Assembly: GCA_040219235.1 (NCBI GenBank)
Contig: JAVJSV010000011.1
Coordinates: 434,001-498,000 of the forward strand
Direction of reading: 5' to 3'
Origin: Rhodospirillaceae bacterium
Lineage (GTDB): Bacteria; Pseudomonadota; Alphaproteobacteria; Rhodospirillales; Rhodospirillaceae
DNA length: 64,000 nucleotides
In this document: positions 42,393-50,425 of the stretch, piece after piece
How positions within the stretch are numbered: the first letter of the stretch is position 1
How the letters are laid out: every line of letters begins with the position of its first letter
Notes under the pieces: generated by a model
The model's input: only the letters and a program-made list of their open reading frames with translations
What the model was told of the DNA's origin: nothing
The model's database searches: none
Made by a program: the position numbers and the translations under genes

Positions 42393-43979
42393 TTATCGAT
42401 TAAGTGACAGATAGCGGGTGAGATTTGCACTACGCGCGTTATCGACCCAGCCTTGCACAACCGGGTTCACCAAGCGTCGCCCGGCATGAAAATAAAGTGG
42501 AATGATCGGCTGATCAGTGTTTAGGATCGCTTCGGCCTCGGCCAGTAAGGTTTCCCGTTTTTGCGGATCGCGTTCTGCATTGGCTTCTCGGTATTTCGCA
42601 TCAAAGACCGGGTTGCTGTAGCCGGTGACGTTGGCCCCGTTGGTAGATTCCAACAGCCCTAAAAACGTGGCGGCGTCATCAATAGGACCAAACCAGGTCC
42701 AGCGAATCATTTCGAAATTGCCCGTCCGGCCGTCTCGGTTCACATCAGACGCGCCAGTTGTGTCGGTATCGACCTTCGCACCAATCGCTTGCCACATGGC
42801 CGTGAGCGCTACCGCAATACGGCGGTTCTGCTCGATTGGGTCGGTTTTGAGCGAAAACGTCAGAGGGTTGTCTGGTCCATATCCGGCGTCTTGCAGCAGG
42901 GCGCGCGCTTCCGCCATGCGTTCGCCGATCGGCCTGTCTGCATACTCTGCGGGCGTGCCGTTATAGCCGTCGGTGATGGGGGGCACGATGTTGGTTGCCG
43001 CAGACGTGCCCGGCGGCAAGAGTCGCTGCACGATGGCGTCTCGGTCAATCGCCAAGGCCAGTGCGCGCCGCACGCGCGGATCATCAAAGGGGGCGTTGCG
43101 AATATTGGGCGCGAGATAATATATGCCCAACGCTGGCGTGATGTGCAGGGAGTCCGGCATGGTTTCGCGGATGCGATCAATTTGATCTGCCGGGAAATTC
43201 AGGATGACATCAAGCTCGCCCGCCCTAAACCGGCTGAGGCTCGTGCCCTGGTTCTCGGTGGGGTAAAAAATGACCTCATCAATGGCCACATTTTCGGCAT
43301 CGTAAAAGAAATCATTCTTAACCGCCCGGATGAAGGTGGCGGGCATCACTTCGGCCAGCTTATACGCTCCGTTGCTGACCATAACCTGTGGTCGCGTCCA
43401 ACCCCGGCCTTCCGCCTCAATAACATGCCGTGGCACCGGGGACGCTGCATTGGACGACATCAATTGCGGTAGATACGCCGTTGGTTGATTGAGTTTGACC
43501 ACAAGGGTGCGGGCGTCGGTAGCTTCAACGCCTAGAGCTTCCGGTGGCATCTCCCCTTTGTTGATGGCTTGAGCATTCACAATGGGAGACAGTTGAGAGG
43601 CAAACCGCGCCGCCGTTTCCGGCGTCAGCAGACGGCGAAAGGAATAGACAAAATCCTCTGCCGTAAGCGGGGTGCGATCAGACCACAAAGCATCCGGTCT
43701 CAAAGTGAATGTATAGGTCAATCCGTCGTCGCTGACCGTATAGGAGTCGGCGACGCCCGGGACCAGCTTGCCAGCGGCATCCAGAGTCATCAGTCCGGTG
43801 AATAGATCGTAGAGAATAACCGCAGCGCTATTGCCGACTGCCTTATGGGGATCAAGGGAGCGAGGCTCAGAATTGGTCCCGCGATGTAAGGTCGACGCCG
43901 TTGCTATGCTTTGTGTTGCAAGCAATAGAGCCAGCGTGAGGGTACCAAAAGTGCGGAAAAAAACGTTCATAAAGGCCAT
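42393..43979 (-). CDS. ABC transporter substrate-binding protein, OppA-like, copy 3
   Basis: About 528 residues from the ATG at 43979; in-frame ATGs at 43970, 44003 and 44054 are alternatives. Signal peptide FGTLTLALLLATQSIATA. Features match copy 2: HRGTNSEPRSLDPHKAVGN, VILYDLFTGLMTLDAAGK, WSDRTPLTAEDFVYSFRRLL, FPADQIDRIRETM, APFDDPRVRRALALAIDRDAIVQRL. The two OppA-like proteins flank the nitrilase-fold gene, and all three probably share a transcript. Ligand: peptide-like or amidated compound, inferred only. Confidence 0.92.
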   Translation of the reverse strand: MAFMNVFFRTFGTLTLALLLATQSIATASTLHRGTNSEPRSLDPHKAVGNSAAVILYDLFTGLMTLDAAGKLVPGVADSYTVSDDGLTYTFTLRPDALWSDRTPLTAEDFVYSFRRLLTPETAARFASQLSPIVNAQAINKGEMPPEALGVEATDARTLVVKLNQPTAYLPQLMSSNAASPVPRHVIEAEGRGWTRPQVMVSNGAYKLAEVMPATFIRAVKNDFFYDAENVAIDEVIFYPTENQGTSLSRFRAGELDVILNFPADQIDRIRETMPDSLHITPALGIYYLAPNIRNAPFDDPRVRRALALAIDRDAIVQRLLPPGTSAATNIVPPITDGYNGTPAEYADRPIGERMAEARALLQDAGYGPDNPLTFSLKTDPIEQNRRIAVALTAMWQAIGAKVDTDTTGASDVNRDGRTGNFEMIRWTWFGPIDDAATFLGLLESTNGANVTGYSNPVFDAKYREANAERDPQKRETLLAEAEAILNTDQPIIPLYFHAGRRLVNPVVQGWVDNARSANLTRYLSLNR

Positions 43980-44081
43980 ACGCTTTCTTGGGAAATTGGT
44001 CATATATGTATGATGTTTCGAAATGGGCTTGGTCCGCAAGAGGGGATCGCCCAAACTAGATCAGAATTTCACGTATAGGAG

Positions 44082-44873
44082 ATGATGATGACACGACGAG
44101 ATTTACTGGCAAGTGCCGCTATGACGGCTTTTGCCGCTAATACAGGCGCGCGCGCAGCGGTTGCGGCTGAGCGCAAGACATTCGTGCTTGTGCATGGGGC
44201 CTGGCATGGTGGGTGGTGCTGGAAGTACGTGCGCGACCCGCTGATTGCTGCTGGCCACGCTGTCTTTACGCCCTCCCTGACAGGACTCGGTGACCGCGTT
44301 CATCTGCGCAACCCAGAGGTCAACCTCAGCACACATGTGACAGACATCGTAAACTTGATCGAATTTGAGGAATTGGAGGATATTATTCTCGTCGGGCATT
44401 CCTATGCCGGGCATGTGGTCAGCCTGGTGGCCGATAAGGTCAAAGACCGCCTGCAGCATGTTGTGTATCTGGATGCGGTTCTGCCGACTGATGGTAAGCC
44501 GTTCTTACCTCCCGGTGTTGGAGAGGAACGCATGTCGGATGCCAAAGACGGCTATCTTATGGCCCACGCCGGGATGGCCTTTTTAGGCATCCCAGACGGG
44601 CATCCGCTGTATGACTGGGTTGAAACCAAGCTGGTTGAGCATCCGCTACCAACATTGATGGAAACCGTTGTTTATGAAAACGGCGGCCCCGCCGGCTTGC
44701 CGAAAACCTATGTCCGATGCACCCAGAATGCGCGTCAGATTGGCGAGAATGGCGATCCAGTCGAAACCATAACGGCGGCTGATCCGGAATGGACTTATCT
44801 GACTCTGGACACCGGACATGACTTGATGGTTACAGCTCCGGAAGAAACAGTTGAAATTCTTTTGTCGATATAG
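44082..44873 (+). CDS. Alpha/beta hydrolase, Tat-exported (hydroxynitrile lyase/esterase-like)
   Basis: A 263-residue hydrolase. Three ATG codons in a row (44082, 44085, 44088) follow AGGAG (44077-44081); the third has the best spacing. The start TRRDLLASAAMTAFAANTGARA is a twin-arginine signal. The body shows FVLVHGAWHGGWCWKYV, the nucleophile Ser107 in LVGHSYAGHVV and the catalytic His in LDTGHDLMVTAPEE. The short-lid architecture resembles plant methylesterases and hydroxynitrile lyases and their bacterial relatives, acting on small esters. Divergent from the OppA-like gene. Confidence 0.88.
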   Translation: MMMTRRDLLASAAMTAFAANTGARAAVAAERKTFVLVHGAWHGGWCWKYVRDPLIAAGHAVFTPSLTGLGDRVHLRNPEVNLSTHVTDIVNLIEFEELEDIILVGHSYAGHVVSLVADKVKDRLQHVVYLDAVLPTDGKPFLPPGVGEERMSDAKDGYLMAHAGMAFLGIPDGHPLYDWVETKLVEHPLPTLMETVVYENGGPAGLPKTYVRCTQNARQIGENGDPVETITAADPEWTYLTLDTGHDLMVTAPEETVEILLSI

Positions 44874-44908
44874 AGGGGACTAGATACTTAACGGGATGGT
44901 CACTTAAT

Positions 44909-44927
44909 GTTGCGAAACTTTTGCAAC
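44909..44927. terminator. Possible terminator hairpin between convergent genes
   Basis: GTTGC at 44909-44913 pairs with GCAAC at 44923-44927, and the intervening GAAAC/TTTT bases can extend the stem. It lies between the hydrolase stop and the convergent small-protein stop. No clear T-run follows, so this is weak. Confidence 0.35.
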
Positions 44928-44934
44928 GCCTAGC

Positions 44935-45300
44935 TTATTCGCCTGCTGCGAACTCATCCGCAAGTTTTTCCGGGTCCGTATTCAGGCTTTCGTCTTCGAG
45001 GGCCTCAAGTTCTTGATGAATGATGCGCAGAATGCGGGCGATGTAATCTGCATGCCACTGCTGCCGCTCTCGGGAGGCATCGTCATCGGGCCGGTAGGAA
45101 TCGATATTGGCTTTGGTCACCGGTACGCCATCTTCAAGCAGGCGCTCGACAGTGTCTAAGCGCTCGCGGGTGACAGCAAGCTCGGTGGCTACGGCCATAG
45201 TGATCGACAAAACACGTTCAACGGCAGGATCGTCAAAGAAATAAGGGCGTTTACCTTTTGATTTGGCGTTCGCAAGTTTGTTGACGTCAATATCGGCCAT
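44935..45300 (-). CDS. FFDDP/RERLDTVE small protein, copy 1 (function unknown)
   Basis: A 121-residue, highly charged protein with no signal peptide or membrane segment. The N-terminal half has KGKRPYFFDDPAVERVL, then TELAVTRERLDTVE near 39-52, then an acidic helical C-terminal half (RERQQWHADYIARILRIIHQELEALEDE). It is paralogous to the protein at 46729-47088: both share KGxRPxFFDDP, TExxVxRERLDTVE, and a helix ending in RI-hydrophobic-x-E. It looks all-helical and perhaps dimeric. In each copy the gene lies directly downstream of a methyltransferase of one particular family, so it may be a partner subunit or regulator. Shine-Dalgarno AGGAAC before the ATG. Confidence 0.8.
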   Translation of the reverse strand: MADIDVNKLANAKSKGKRPYFFDDPAVERVLSITMAVATELAVTRERLDTVERLLEDGVPVTKANIDSYRPDDDASRERQQWHADYIARILRIIHQELEALEDESLNTDPEKLADEFAAGE

Positions 45301-45334
45301 TGTGTGTTCCTATAGTTCCTTCTTTGTGTGCGAC

Positions 45335-46609
45335 TTATTTCCAACCGCCGAATAAATACCAGCGCTCGCCTTTATACTTGGAATCTTTCCCGTCGCCACA
45401 GTCTTTCGAAAGATCGGCAGGGTCACCGTTTCCATTCGCTCTCGGACCTTTATGCAACTCCGCTGAGTGACGTGACATGGTGCTTGACCACGGCTGGAAC
45501 TGTCCTTGCTCGATATCAGCTTCGGTGCCGCCTTCAAACATGTGCTCTTTAGAAAAGCCCGCTTTGGCCATAACGTCGAAGACATCCATGACATGCAACT
45601 TTGACCAAAAAGGCTCATTGTTGTACCAGGCATCCCAGTCGCGGGTGAATTGATCGTACAAAGACGTATCCGGCGTGAAATTAGGCTGCTCCACATTCAG
45701 GCAGAGCCCCCCAGGAGTCATCATCGCGTATATCTTTTTCATCATGCTTTGAAAGGCTGAAGTTGAGGTTTCATGCCAGAACATGGTGGTCTGTACCCAG
45801 TCGATGGAGTTGGGCTCGATATCCAGTGCGTCTCCATCAGCCTGAATAAAACGTACGTTTTTGTATTCCAGAGCTTGTGCTCGAGCGTGCCCCCAGCGCA
45901 ACATTGGCGCGCCAACATCAACTGCAATTACCTCAGCCTCCGGATAAGCTGCGGCGATTGGCAAGGTGTTGACTCCAATCCCTGCGCCCAAATCCAAAAT
46001 ACGACGCGGTTTGAAGTCCGGTGCATTTTGTTTCACGAAGTTCACAACAGCACGTCCGCCGCCATCTCCTCTTGACGACATCGACCCTGCGGTTGTGACA
46101 AAAATACCAGCTTCATAGTTCACGCCAGCAAGCACATCATCGTCTACAACGCCGGTGTGGTAACTGCCCGGCATGCAGTGATTGTCGACTGCCGCAAGAT
46201 AGCGCGGCACGGTCGTGTCTTTATTCAACAGGAGTGTATCTTTGCCTGTGTTATGCGCTTTGGCGTTGTTCACCAGATTGTCTAACTGGCGCAGAACCAC
46301 ATGCCGGCCAGCTTGTTGACGTTGTTCCATAGTATTGCGCCGAAGTGCGGCCCAAGATTGGTAGTGTGGATCTTTTCTCATCGCATCACGGACCTGCTGT
46401 CGTGTTTCCAGCGCTTTGCCTTGGGTTTTTTGAAATGCCGGCGCAACGCGTTTCTCAAAGGCGAGGCGATTCCCAGGGAATACCTGCTGATTGAGATGCA
46501 CATTGAGGTTGGTCAAAAAATTGAATCGCGCCGTTTCATCGTGGTCTACGGCAGGTGACAGAGGGTGTGTGCTAGAGCGGTCGTAGGTGGGTGGGAGTGT
46601 GCTGGCCAT
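45335..46609 (-). CDS. SAM-dependent methyltransferase with conserved N-terminal domain, module copy 1
   Basis: 424 residues from the ATG at 46609, which has AAGGA eight bases upstream; the ATG at 46630 has no ribosome site. An N-terminal domain of about 190 residues shares FExRVxPxFxKxQG, ETRQ, MRKxPxYQ, a D-x-HCMPGxY motif at 142-150 and a Gly/Ser-rich loop with the protein at 47099-48247. Then comes a class I methyltransferase: motif I RILDLGAGIGVNT near 203-215, AEVIAVDVGAPMLRWGHAR, WHETS and PGGLCLNVEQP, followed by a shared NEPFWS motif. The C-terminal 70 residues are polar. Cytosolic. The DNA-methyltransferase motif NPPY is absent. The substrate is unknown. Confidence 0.85.
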   Translation of the reverse strand: MASTLPPTYDRSSTHPLSPAVDHDETARFNFLTNLNVHLNQQVFPGNRLAFEKRVAPAFQKTQGKALETRQQVRDAMRKDPHYQSWAALRRNTMEQRQQAGRHVVLRQLDNLVNNAKAHNTGKDTLLLNKDTTVPRYLAAVDNHCMPGSYHTGVVDDDVLAGVNYEAGIFVTTAGSMSSRGDGGGRAVVNFVKQNAPDFKPRRILDLGAGIGVNTLPIAAAYPEAEVIAVDVGAPMLRWGHARAQALEYKNVRFIQADGDALDIEPNSIDWVQTTMFWHETSTSAFQSMMKKIYAMMTPGGLCLNVEQPNFTPDTSLYDQFTRDWDAWYNNEPFWSKLHVMDVFDVMAKAGFSKEHMFEGGTEADIEQGQFQPWSSTMSRHSAELHKGPRANGNGDPADLSKDCGDGKDSKYKGERWYLFGGWK

Positions 46610-46728
46610 AGCAGGTATCCTTGCCGTCATGCAGAGTATGAACTGCGAATTGTCAAGGAGTCTAATGCTCGCTCAACACGTGGCAAGGGGGTGCGCGCCG
46701 ACGCGTGCGCTGTATGACTTCGGCGCAA

Positions 46729-47088
46729 TTAGCGATCTGCGCTGATGTTGATGGCTTGCTCGTAGGTTTCCTCGGTGTCACCACGGGCCGTATCTTCAGT
46801 TTCTTCCTGAAACACATAAAAAATGCGGTCCAGCAATTCCTGACGCATGCGTTCCCGCTCTTCGGCGCGCTCGGGAGACGGCTCAAAGGTTTCAATGTCT
46901 TTTTCTAAAAAAACACCTTTTTGAGCTGCTACCGCTTCGACTGTATCAAGGCGTTCACGCATCACCCACATTTCTGTGATCATCGACATCATCATGGCGA
47001 TGAGCCGATCGTTCACCGGATCATCAAAGAATGTCGGGCGATGCCCCTTTGCGGTTTGCGGTACCTTGACTTTAGATGTCTCATTCAT
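46729..47088 (-). CDS. FFDDP/RERLDTVE small protein, copy 2 (function unknown)
   Basis: A 119-residue charged protein paralogous to the one at 44935-45300. It carries KGHRPTFFDDPVNDRLIAMMM, TEMWVMRERLDTVE at about 38-51, a variable KGVFLEKDIETFEPSPE linker and an Arg/Glu-rich helix (RAEERERMRQELLDRIFYVFQEE). No signal peptide. It begins 11 bases after the stop codon of the methyltransferase at 47099-48247, after an AGGAG Shine-Dalgarno, so the pair is co-translated from one transcript. Four Met residues in the MMMSM stretch suggest a buried helical face. Confidence 0.8.
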   Translation of the reverse strand: MNETSKVKVPQTAKGHRPTFFDDPVNDRLIAMMMSMITEMWVMRERLDTVEAVAAQKGVFLEKDIETFEPSPERAEERERMRQELLDRIFYVFQEETEDTARGDTEETYEQAINISADR

Positions 47089-47098
47089 GGGTATTCTC

Positions 47099-48247
47099 CT
47101 ATTTTTGGCCGACCATGAACCAGAACCCCATCATGTTTTTCTGAGCGGTGTTCGTAGATGTGACGGGGGCATGGCCAAAGGGTTCGAGATGTAGTTTAGT
47201 TGATCCTTCAGGCCATCCCGCGTCGGCCATTGCTTTCTCAAGGTCCATATCTCGATAGGTCGACCAAAAGGGTTCATTATTGTTATAGGTTTCGGCATCG
47301 AAAACGGTTTGCCGCCACAAGTCGAAGTTTTCGAATTGGCCAGCCTCTAAGTGGACCATCAGACCACCTGGTTTGAGCAGGCGTCGGGTTTCTTCCAGGA
47401 TACGGGGCACGGCTTTACGAGATGTCTCATGGAAGATGATACAGGAGACAACGAGGTCGAAAGACTCATCTTCAAAGTTTGTCTTTTCCGCGTTCTGCTG
47501 ACTGAAATGGATCGCTTTACCCAGAGACTCGGTTCTTGCATGTGCATACCTAAGTAATGCGGCGCCCAATTCGATGCCGTGTACTTCTGCGTCTGGATAT
47601 GCATCACAAAAGGGGACAGTGTTATTGCCGGTGGCGCAGCCCATATCGAGTATACGTTTGGGAGCGAAGCCGGGGTGCTCCCGTTTCAGATACCCAACAA
47701 TGGACTGGCCAGACCTGTCCCCCTGGGGGCCACCGCGACCGCTGCCATAGATGTAAGAGCCTTTATCGTAAATTGCACCTGCCGCGATATCGCCATCGCC
47801 CAGGTCCGTCGTGTACCCGCCCGGCATGCAGTGGATATCCAAGCTGTCGATGTATTTAGGAATTTCCATATCCGGATTTAGGGTCAGGCTGCCGAGGGTG
47901 TCGATGCTTTGCTTAGCCCGGACCATCATGTCGTCGATCTGACGGTTCAAAGAGTAAGTCACTGACGCCCACATCAATTCCTGGGCGGCGCGCTGGATGC
48001 TGAGGTGCGCCTGATAAAAGGGCTCCTTGCGCATCTCGGTTTTAATTTCCTGGCGGGTTTCAAAGGGTCGGCCCTGTTCTTTCTCGAATCGAGGTGTGAC
48101 TCGGTTCTCGAAAATGACCCGGCTCCCGTTGGACAGGTTACGAATGACACATTCCCGCAGGGTCCTTTGAAAGGCTTGCCTGGCCTTATCATCCGTTGAC
48201 CATTTGGGCGTGATGCCGTGGGTGGCTTGGGGTGGTGGTAGCAGCAT
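47099..48247 (-). CDS. SAM-dependent methyltransferase with conserved N-terminal domain, module copy 2
   Basis: A 382-residue protein with AAGGAG before its ATG. The N-terminal domain (1-190) carries FENRVTPRFEKEQG, ETRQEIKTEMRKEPFYQ, IPKYIDSLDIHCMPGGY (HCMPG at 139-143) and a Gly-rich loop, all shared with the methyltransferase at 45335-46609. The class I fold follows: RILDMGCATGNNTVPF near 198-213, AEVHGIELGAALLRYAHAR, SFDLVVSCIIFHETS, LLKPGGLMVHLE, then YNNNEPFWSTYRDMD. First gene of a four-gene minus-strand row, methyltransferase, small protein, methyltransferase, small protein. It is divergent from the ferredoxin gene at 48427. Substrate unknown. Confidence 0.85.
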   Translation of the reverse strand: MLLPPPQATHGITPKWSTDDKARQAFQRTLRECVIRNLSNGSRVIFENRVTPRFEKEQGRPFETRQEIKTEMRKEPFYQAHLSIQRAAQELMWASVTYSLNRQIDDMMVRAKQSIDTLGSLTLNPDMEIPKYIDSLDIHCMPGGYTTDLGDGDIAAGAIYDKGSYIYGSGRGGPQGDRSGQSIVGYLKREHPGFAPKRILDMGCATGNNTVPFCDAYPDAEVHGIELGAALLRYAHARTESLGKAIHFSQQNAEKTNFEDESFDLVVSCIIFHETSRKAVPRILEETRRLLKPGGLMVHLEAGQFENFDLWRQTVFDAETYNNNEPFWSTYRDMDLEKAMADAGWPEGSTKLHLEPFGHAPVTSTNTAQKNMMGFWFMVGQK

Positions 48248-48426
48248 GATCCAAACTCCTTTCTCTTCTCTGAGAAACTATAAGCTGCCTGCCTTGCGGA
48301 TAAAGTCCTTGTTTTCGGGCCTGTTCATTCTTGGAGAACGGCTAAGGGGTTGCCCGCAACCCTGCCTTTGGGGTACCAGCGCTCTCATAGTATTTGCCTT
48401 AGATATCAGGATCGGAGTTTTACCCC

Positions 48427-48744
48427 ATGGCAACCTTGAATGTCACCAACCGCGCTGGCGAACAAAGCCAAGTTGAAGCCAAGGCAGGCGCGACCTTGAT
48501 GGAAATTCTGCGCGACAACGATCTTGATGTTGAAGCCATTTGTGGCGGTTGCTGTTCTTGCGCCACATGTCACATTTTTGTCGATGCCGCCTGGGCCGAT
48601 AAACTGCCTCCTTTGTCGGAAGATGAGAAAGAATTGGTGGAAGAAACCGAGAGCTATCAACCCAACAGCTCGCGCCTCAGCTGTCAGGTCACGATGACAG
48701 ACGAGCTGGATGGCCTGACCATCGTTGTTGCGCCTGAAGAATAA
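48427..48744 (+). CDS. 2Fe-2S ferredoxin, adrenodoxin/putidaredoxin type
   Basis: A 105-residue ferredoxin. The cluster ligands are Cys39, Cys45, Cys48 (C-x5-C-x2-C within ICGGCCSCATCHIF) and Cys86 (RLSCQ). Extra Cys42 and Cys43 lie inside the loop. The acidic LSEDEKELVEETE helix is the partner-docking surface in this type. Adrenodoxin-type ferredoxins feed cytochrome P450s, Rieske oxygenases or iron-sulfur assembly. No P450 is in the window, so the Rieske oxygenase at 38339-39481 is the nearest candidate client. Its own reductase is missing. Confidence 0.93.
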   Translation: MATLNVTNRAGEQSQVEAKAGATLMEILRDNDLDVEAICGGCCSCATCHIFVDAAWADKLPPLSEDEKELVEETESYQPNSSRLSCQVTMTDELDGLTIVVAPEE

Positions 48745-48885
48745 AGAAGCGGCTGAGGTCCTAATCTGCGTCGTTGTGTTTTTGGATCTTCTCGCTGTTT
48801 GCGTTGTGCATGAGGAGGACTATATCCCCCTCACAGTAAAGGTCTTGGACGCCTGGCTTCAGTCATCACGCGGTTGGAACATGTA

Positions 48886-50412
48886 ATGCGGCTTCTTCTG
48901 GTTTTTGTTTTGGCGCTGCACACCAGTTTTGGGACGGTTGGAACAGCCGTCCGGGCAGATGAGAATATCCTCCGGTATGCGACCAAGGGCTTGCCGATCA
49001 ATTACGGCAATCCTTATCGCGCCAACGGCACCCCCTCTAATTTCATATGGCTTGGTATATTTGACGCGCTGACCCGGTTAGACCCAGATGGAAATCTGGT
49101 GCCTGCCTTGGCGACCTCCTGGGAAAACATTGATCCAAACACCTGGCAATTCCATCTTCGGCAGGGTGTCACGTTTTCAAACGGAGAGCCGTTTACGTCT
49201 GCAGCCGTTGTGGATACGATCATGTGGCTTAAAACCGACGAAGGTCGACGCTCCATTATTGGCAATGAAGTGCGCAGCATCACTTCGGCTGAAACTATTG
49301 ATAACCACACGGTTCTAATTCGCACTGACCCGCCTGATGCCATTTTGCCAAACCGTCTCAACGCGATGTTTGTCGTCGCACCGAAGGCATGGGCTGAACT
49401 TGGACCGGATGCGTATGCCAAAGATCCGGCAGGTACGGGCTCCTTTGTTGTGTCTGATTGGGGCGACACCTCTGGTGTTGCAGAGCTAACGGCGCGGCCT
49501 GAGTCCTGGCGTCCTCCATATGTTGATGGCGTGCGCATGACCAACCTGCCAGACAACGCGGCACGCATTCAGGCCCTACTGGCGGGCCAAATCGACATTG
49601 CTGGGAACATCAATATTGATGACATCGAATTGGTCGAACGCCTTGGATTTAAGACGGTGAATGCTCCGATTTTTGGGGTTATGAGCATGGCATTTCGCCT
49701 TGAAGAGGACAGAGAGACGCCACTTAAAGATATCCGTGTGCGCCAAGCGCTAAACTATGCGGTCGACAAACAGGCCATCGCGGACGCCTTATTGCTTGGG
49801 GTTACGGTACCAGGAGGGCAGCCCGCGGGTCGACGCACTTTTGGCTATAATCCAGATATCGAGCCTTATCCTTACGACCCAGACCAAGCCCGCGCTTTGC
49901 TGGCTGACGCTGGCTACCCAGATGGCTTCGACCTGACTTTTGCGGTGATGATCGAGCGCGTACCCGGTGACAGTTCGATCTATCAGACGGTGGCTGATTA
50001 TTTGTCTCAAGTTGGGGTGCGACTCAATCTGCAAACTGTGACGTTTCCAACATGGATCAATAATTATCTGCCGGGGACATGGAACGACAGTATTGACGGC
50101 TTTACGCTGTCTTGGAATGCGTTGCCCTACAACGATGTACTGCGCCCAATGGAGTATTTCTCCTGCCTCAAAGCGGTGCCATTCTATTGTGACGAGGTGT
50201 TGACGGCTAAGGTCTCTGCAGCGGCGGCGGCCATGGAGACCGAGTTGCGTCAGGAACGCCTCTTTGACTTGGCGCAGGAGTTTCATACCCGAGCGCCCAG
50301 TTTGTTCTTGGTGGAGATGTTTGACCTGTTCGCCCATGCACCAAATGTCAGCAATGTGCAGGTAGCTAATAAAGTTGTGATGTACGAGAACGTTAGGGTG
50401 AAGGCGGACTAG
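48886..50412 (+). CDS. ABC transporter substrate-binding protein, family 5, copy 4
   Basis: A 508-residue protein from ATG 48886; an in-frame TTG at 48874 would add four residues. Signal peptide LLLVFVLALHTSFGTVGTAVRA. SBP_bac_5 features: IFDALTRLDPDGNLVPALATSWENIDPNTWQFHLRQGVTFSNGEPFTSAAVVD, KDIRVRQALNYAVDKQAIADALLLG, and YPYDPDQARALLADAGYPDGFDL. It resembles copy 1 (34868) more than the OppA-like copies 2 and 3. The C-terminal region has two Cys (YFSCLKAVPFYCDEVL), also seen as CQGILPDRSPYHCDEALL in copy 1 and perhaps a disulfide. It converges on the GntR regulator gene. Confidence 0.93.
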   Translation: MRLLLVFVLALHTSFGTVGTAVRADENILRYATKGLPINYGNPYRANGTPSNFIWLGIFDALTRLDPDGNLVPALATSWENIDPNTWQFHLRQGVTFSNGEPFTSAAVVDTIMWLKTDEGRRSIIGNEVRSITSAETIDNHTVLIRTDPPDAILPNRLNAMFVVAPKAWAELGPDAYAKDPAGTGSFVVSDWGDTSGVAELTARPESWRPPYVDGVRMTNLPDNAARIQALLAGQIDIAGNINIDDIELVERLGFKTVNAPIFGVMSMAFRLEEDRETPLKDIRVRQALNYAVDKQAIADALLLGVTVPGGQPAGRRTFGYNPDIEPYPYDPDQARALLADAGYPDGFDLTFAVMIERVPGDSSIYQTVADYLSQVGVRLNLQTVTFPTWINNYLPGTWNDSIDGFTLSWNALPYNDVLRPMEYFSCLKAVPFYCDEVLTAKVSAAAAAMETELRQERLFDLAQEFHTRAPSLFLVEMFDLFAHAPNVSNVQVANKVVMYENVRVKAD

Positions 50413-50425
50413 CCGGGCCGAAATC

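Noticed and set aside
44935-47088. Small FFDDP proteins as toxin-antitoxin components
   Set aside because: Each is linked to a methyltransferase rather than to a toxin, neither resembles a known antitoxin DNA-binding fold, and the two small proteins are paralogues of each other.
44935-48247. Restriction-modification or DNA-methylation defence system
   Set aside because: The methyltransferases lack the DNA-methyltransferase (D/N)PP(Y/F) motif and no nuclease or helicase is nearby. The fold reads as small-molecule or protein methyltransferase.
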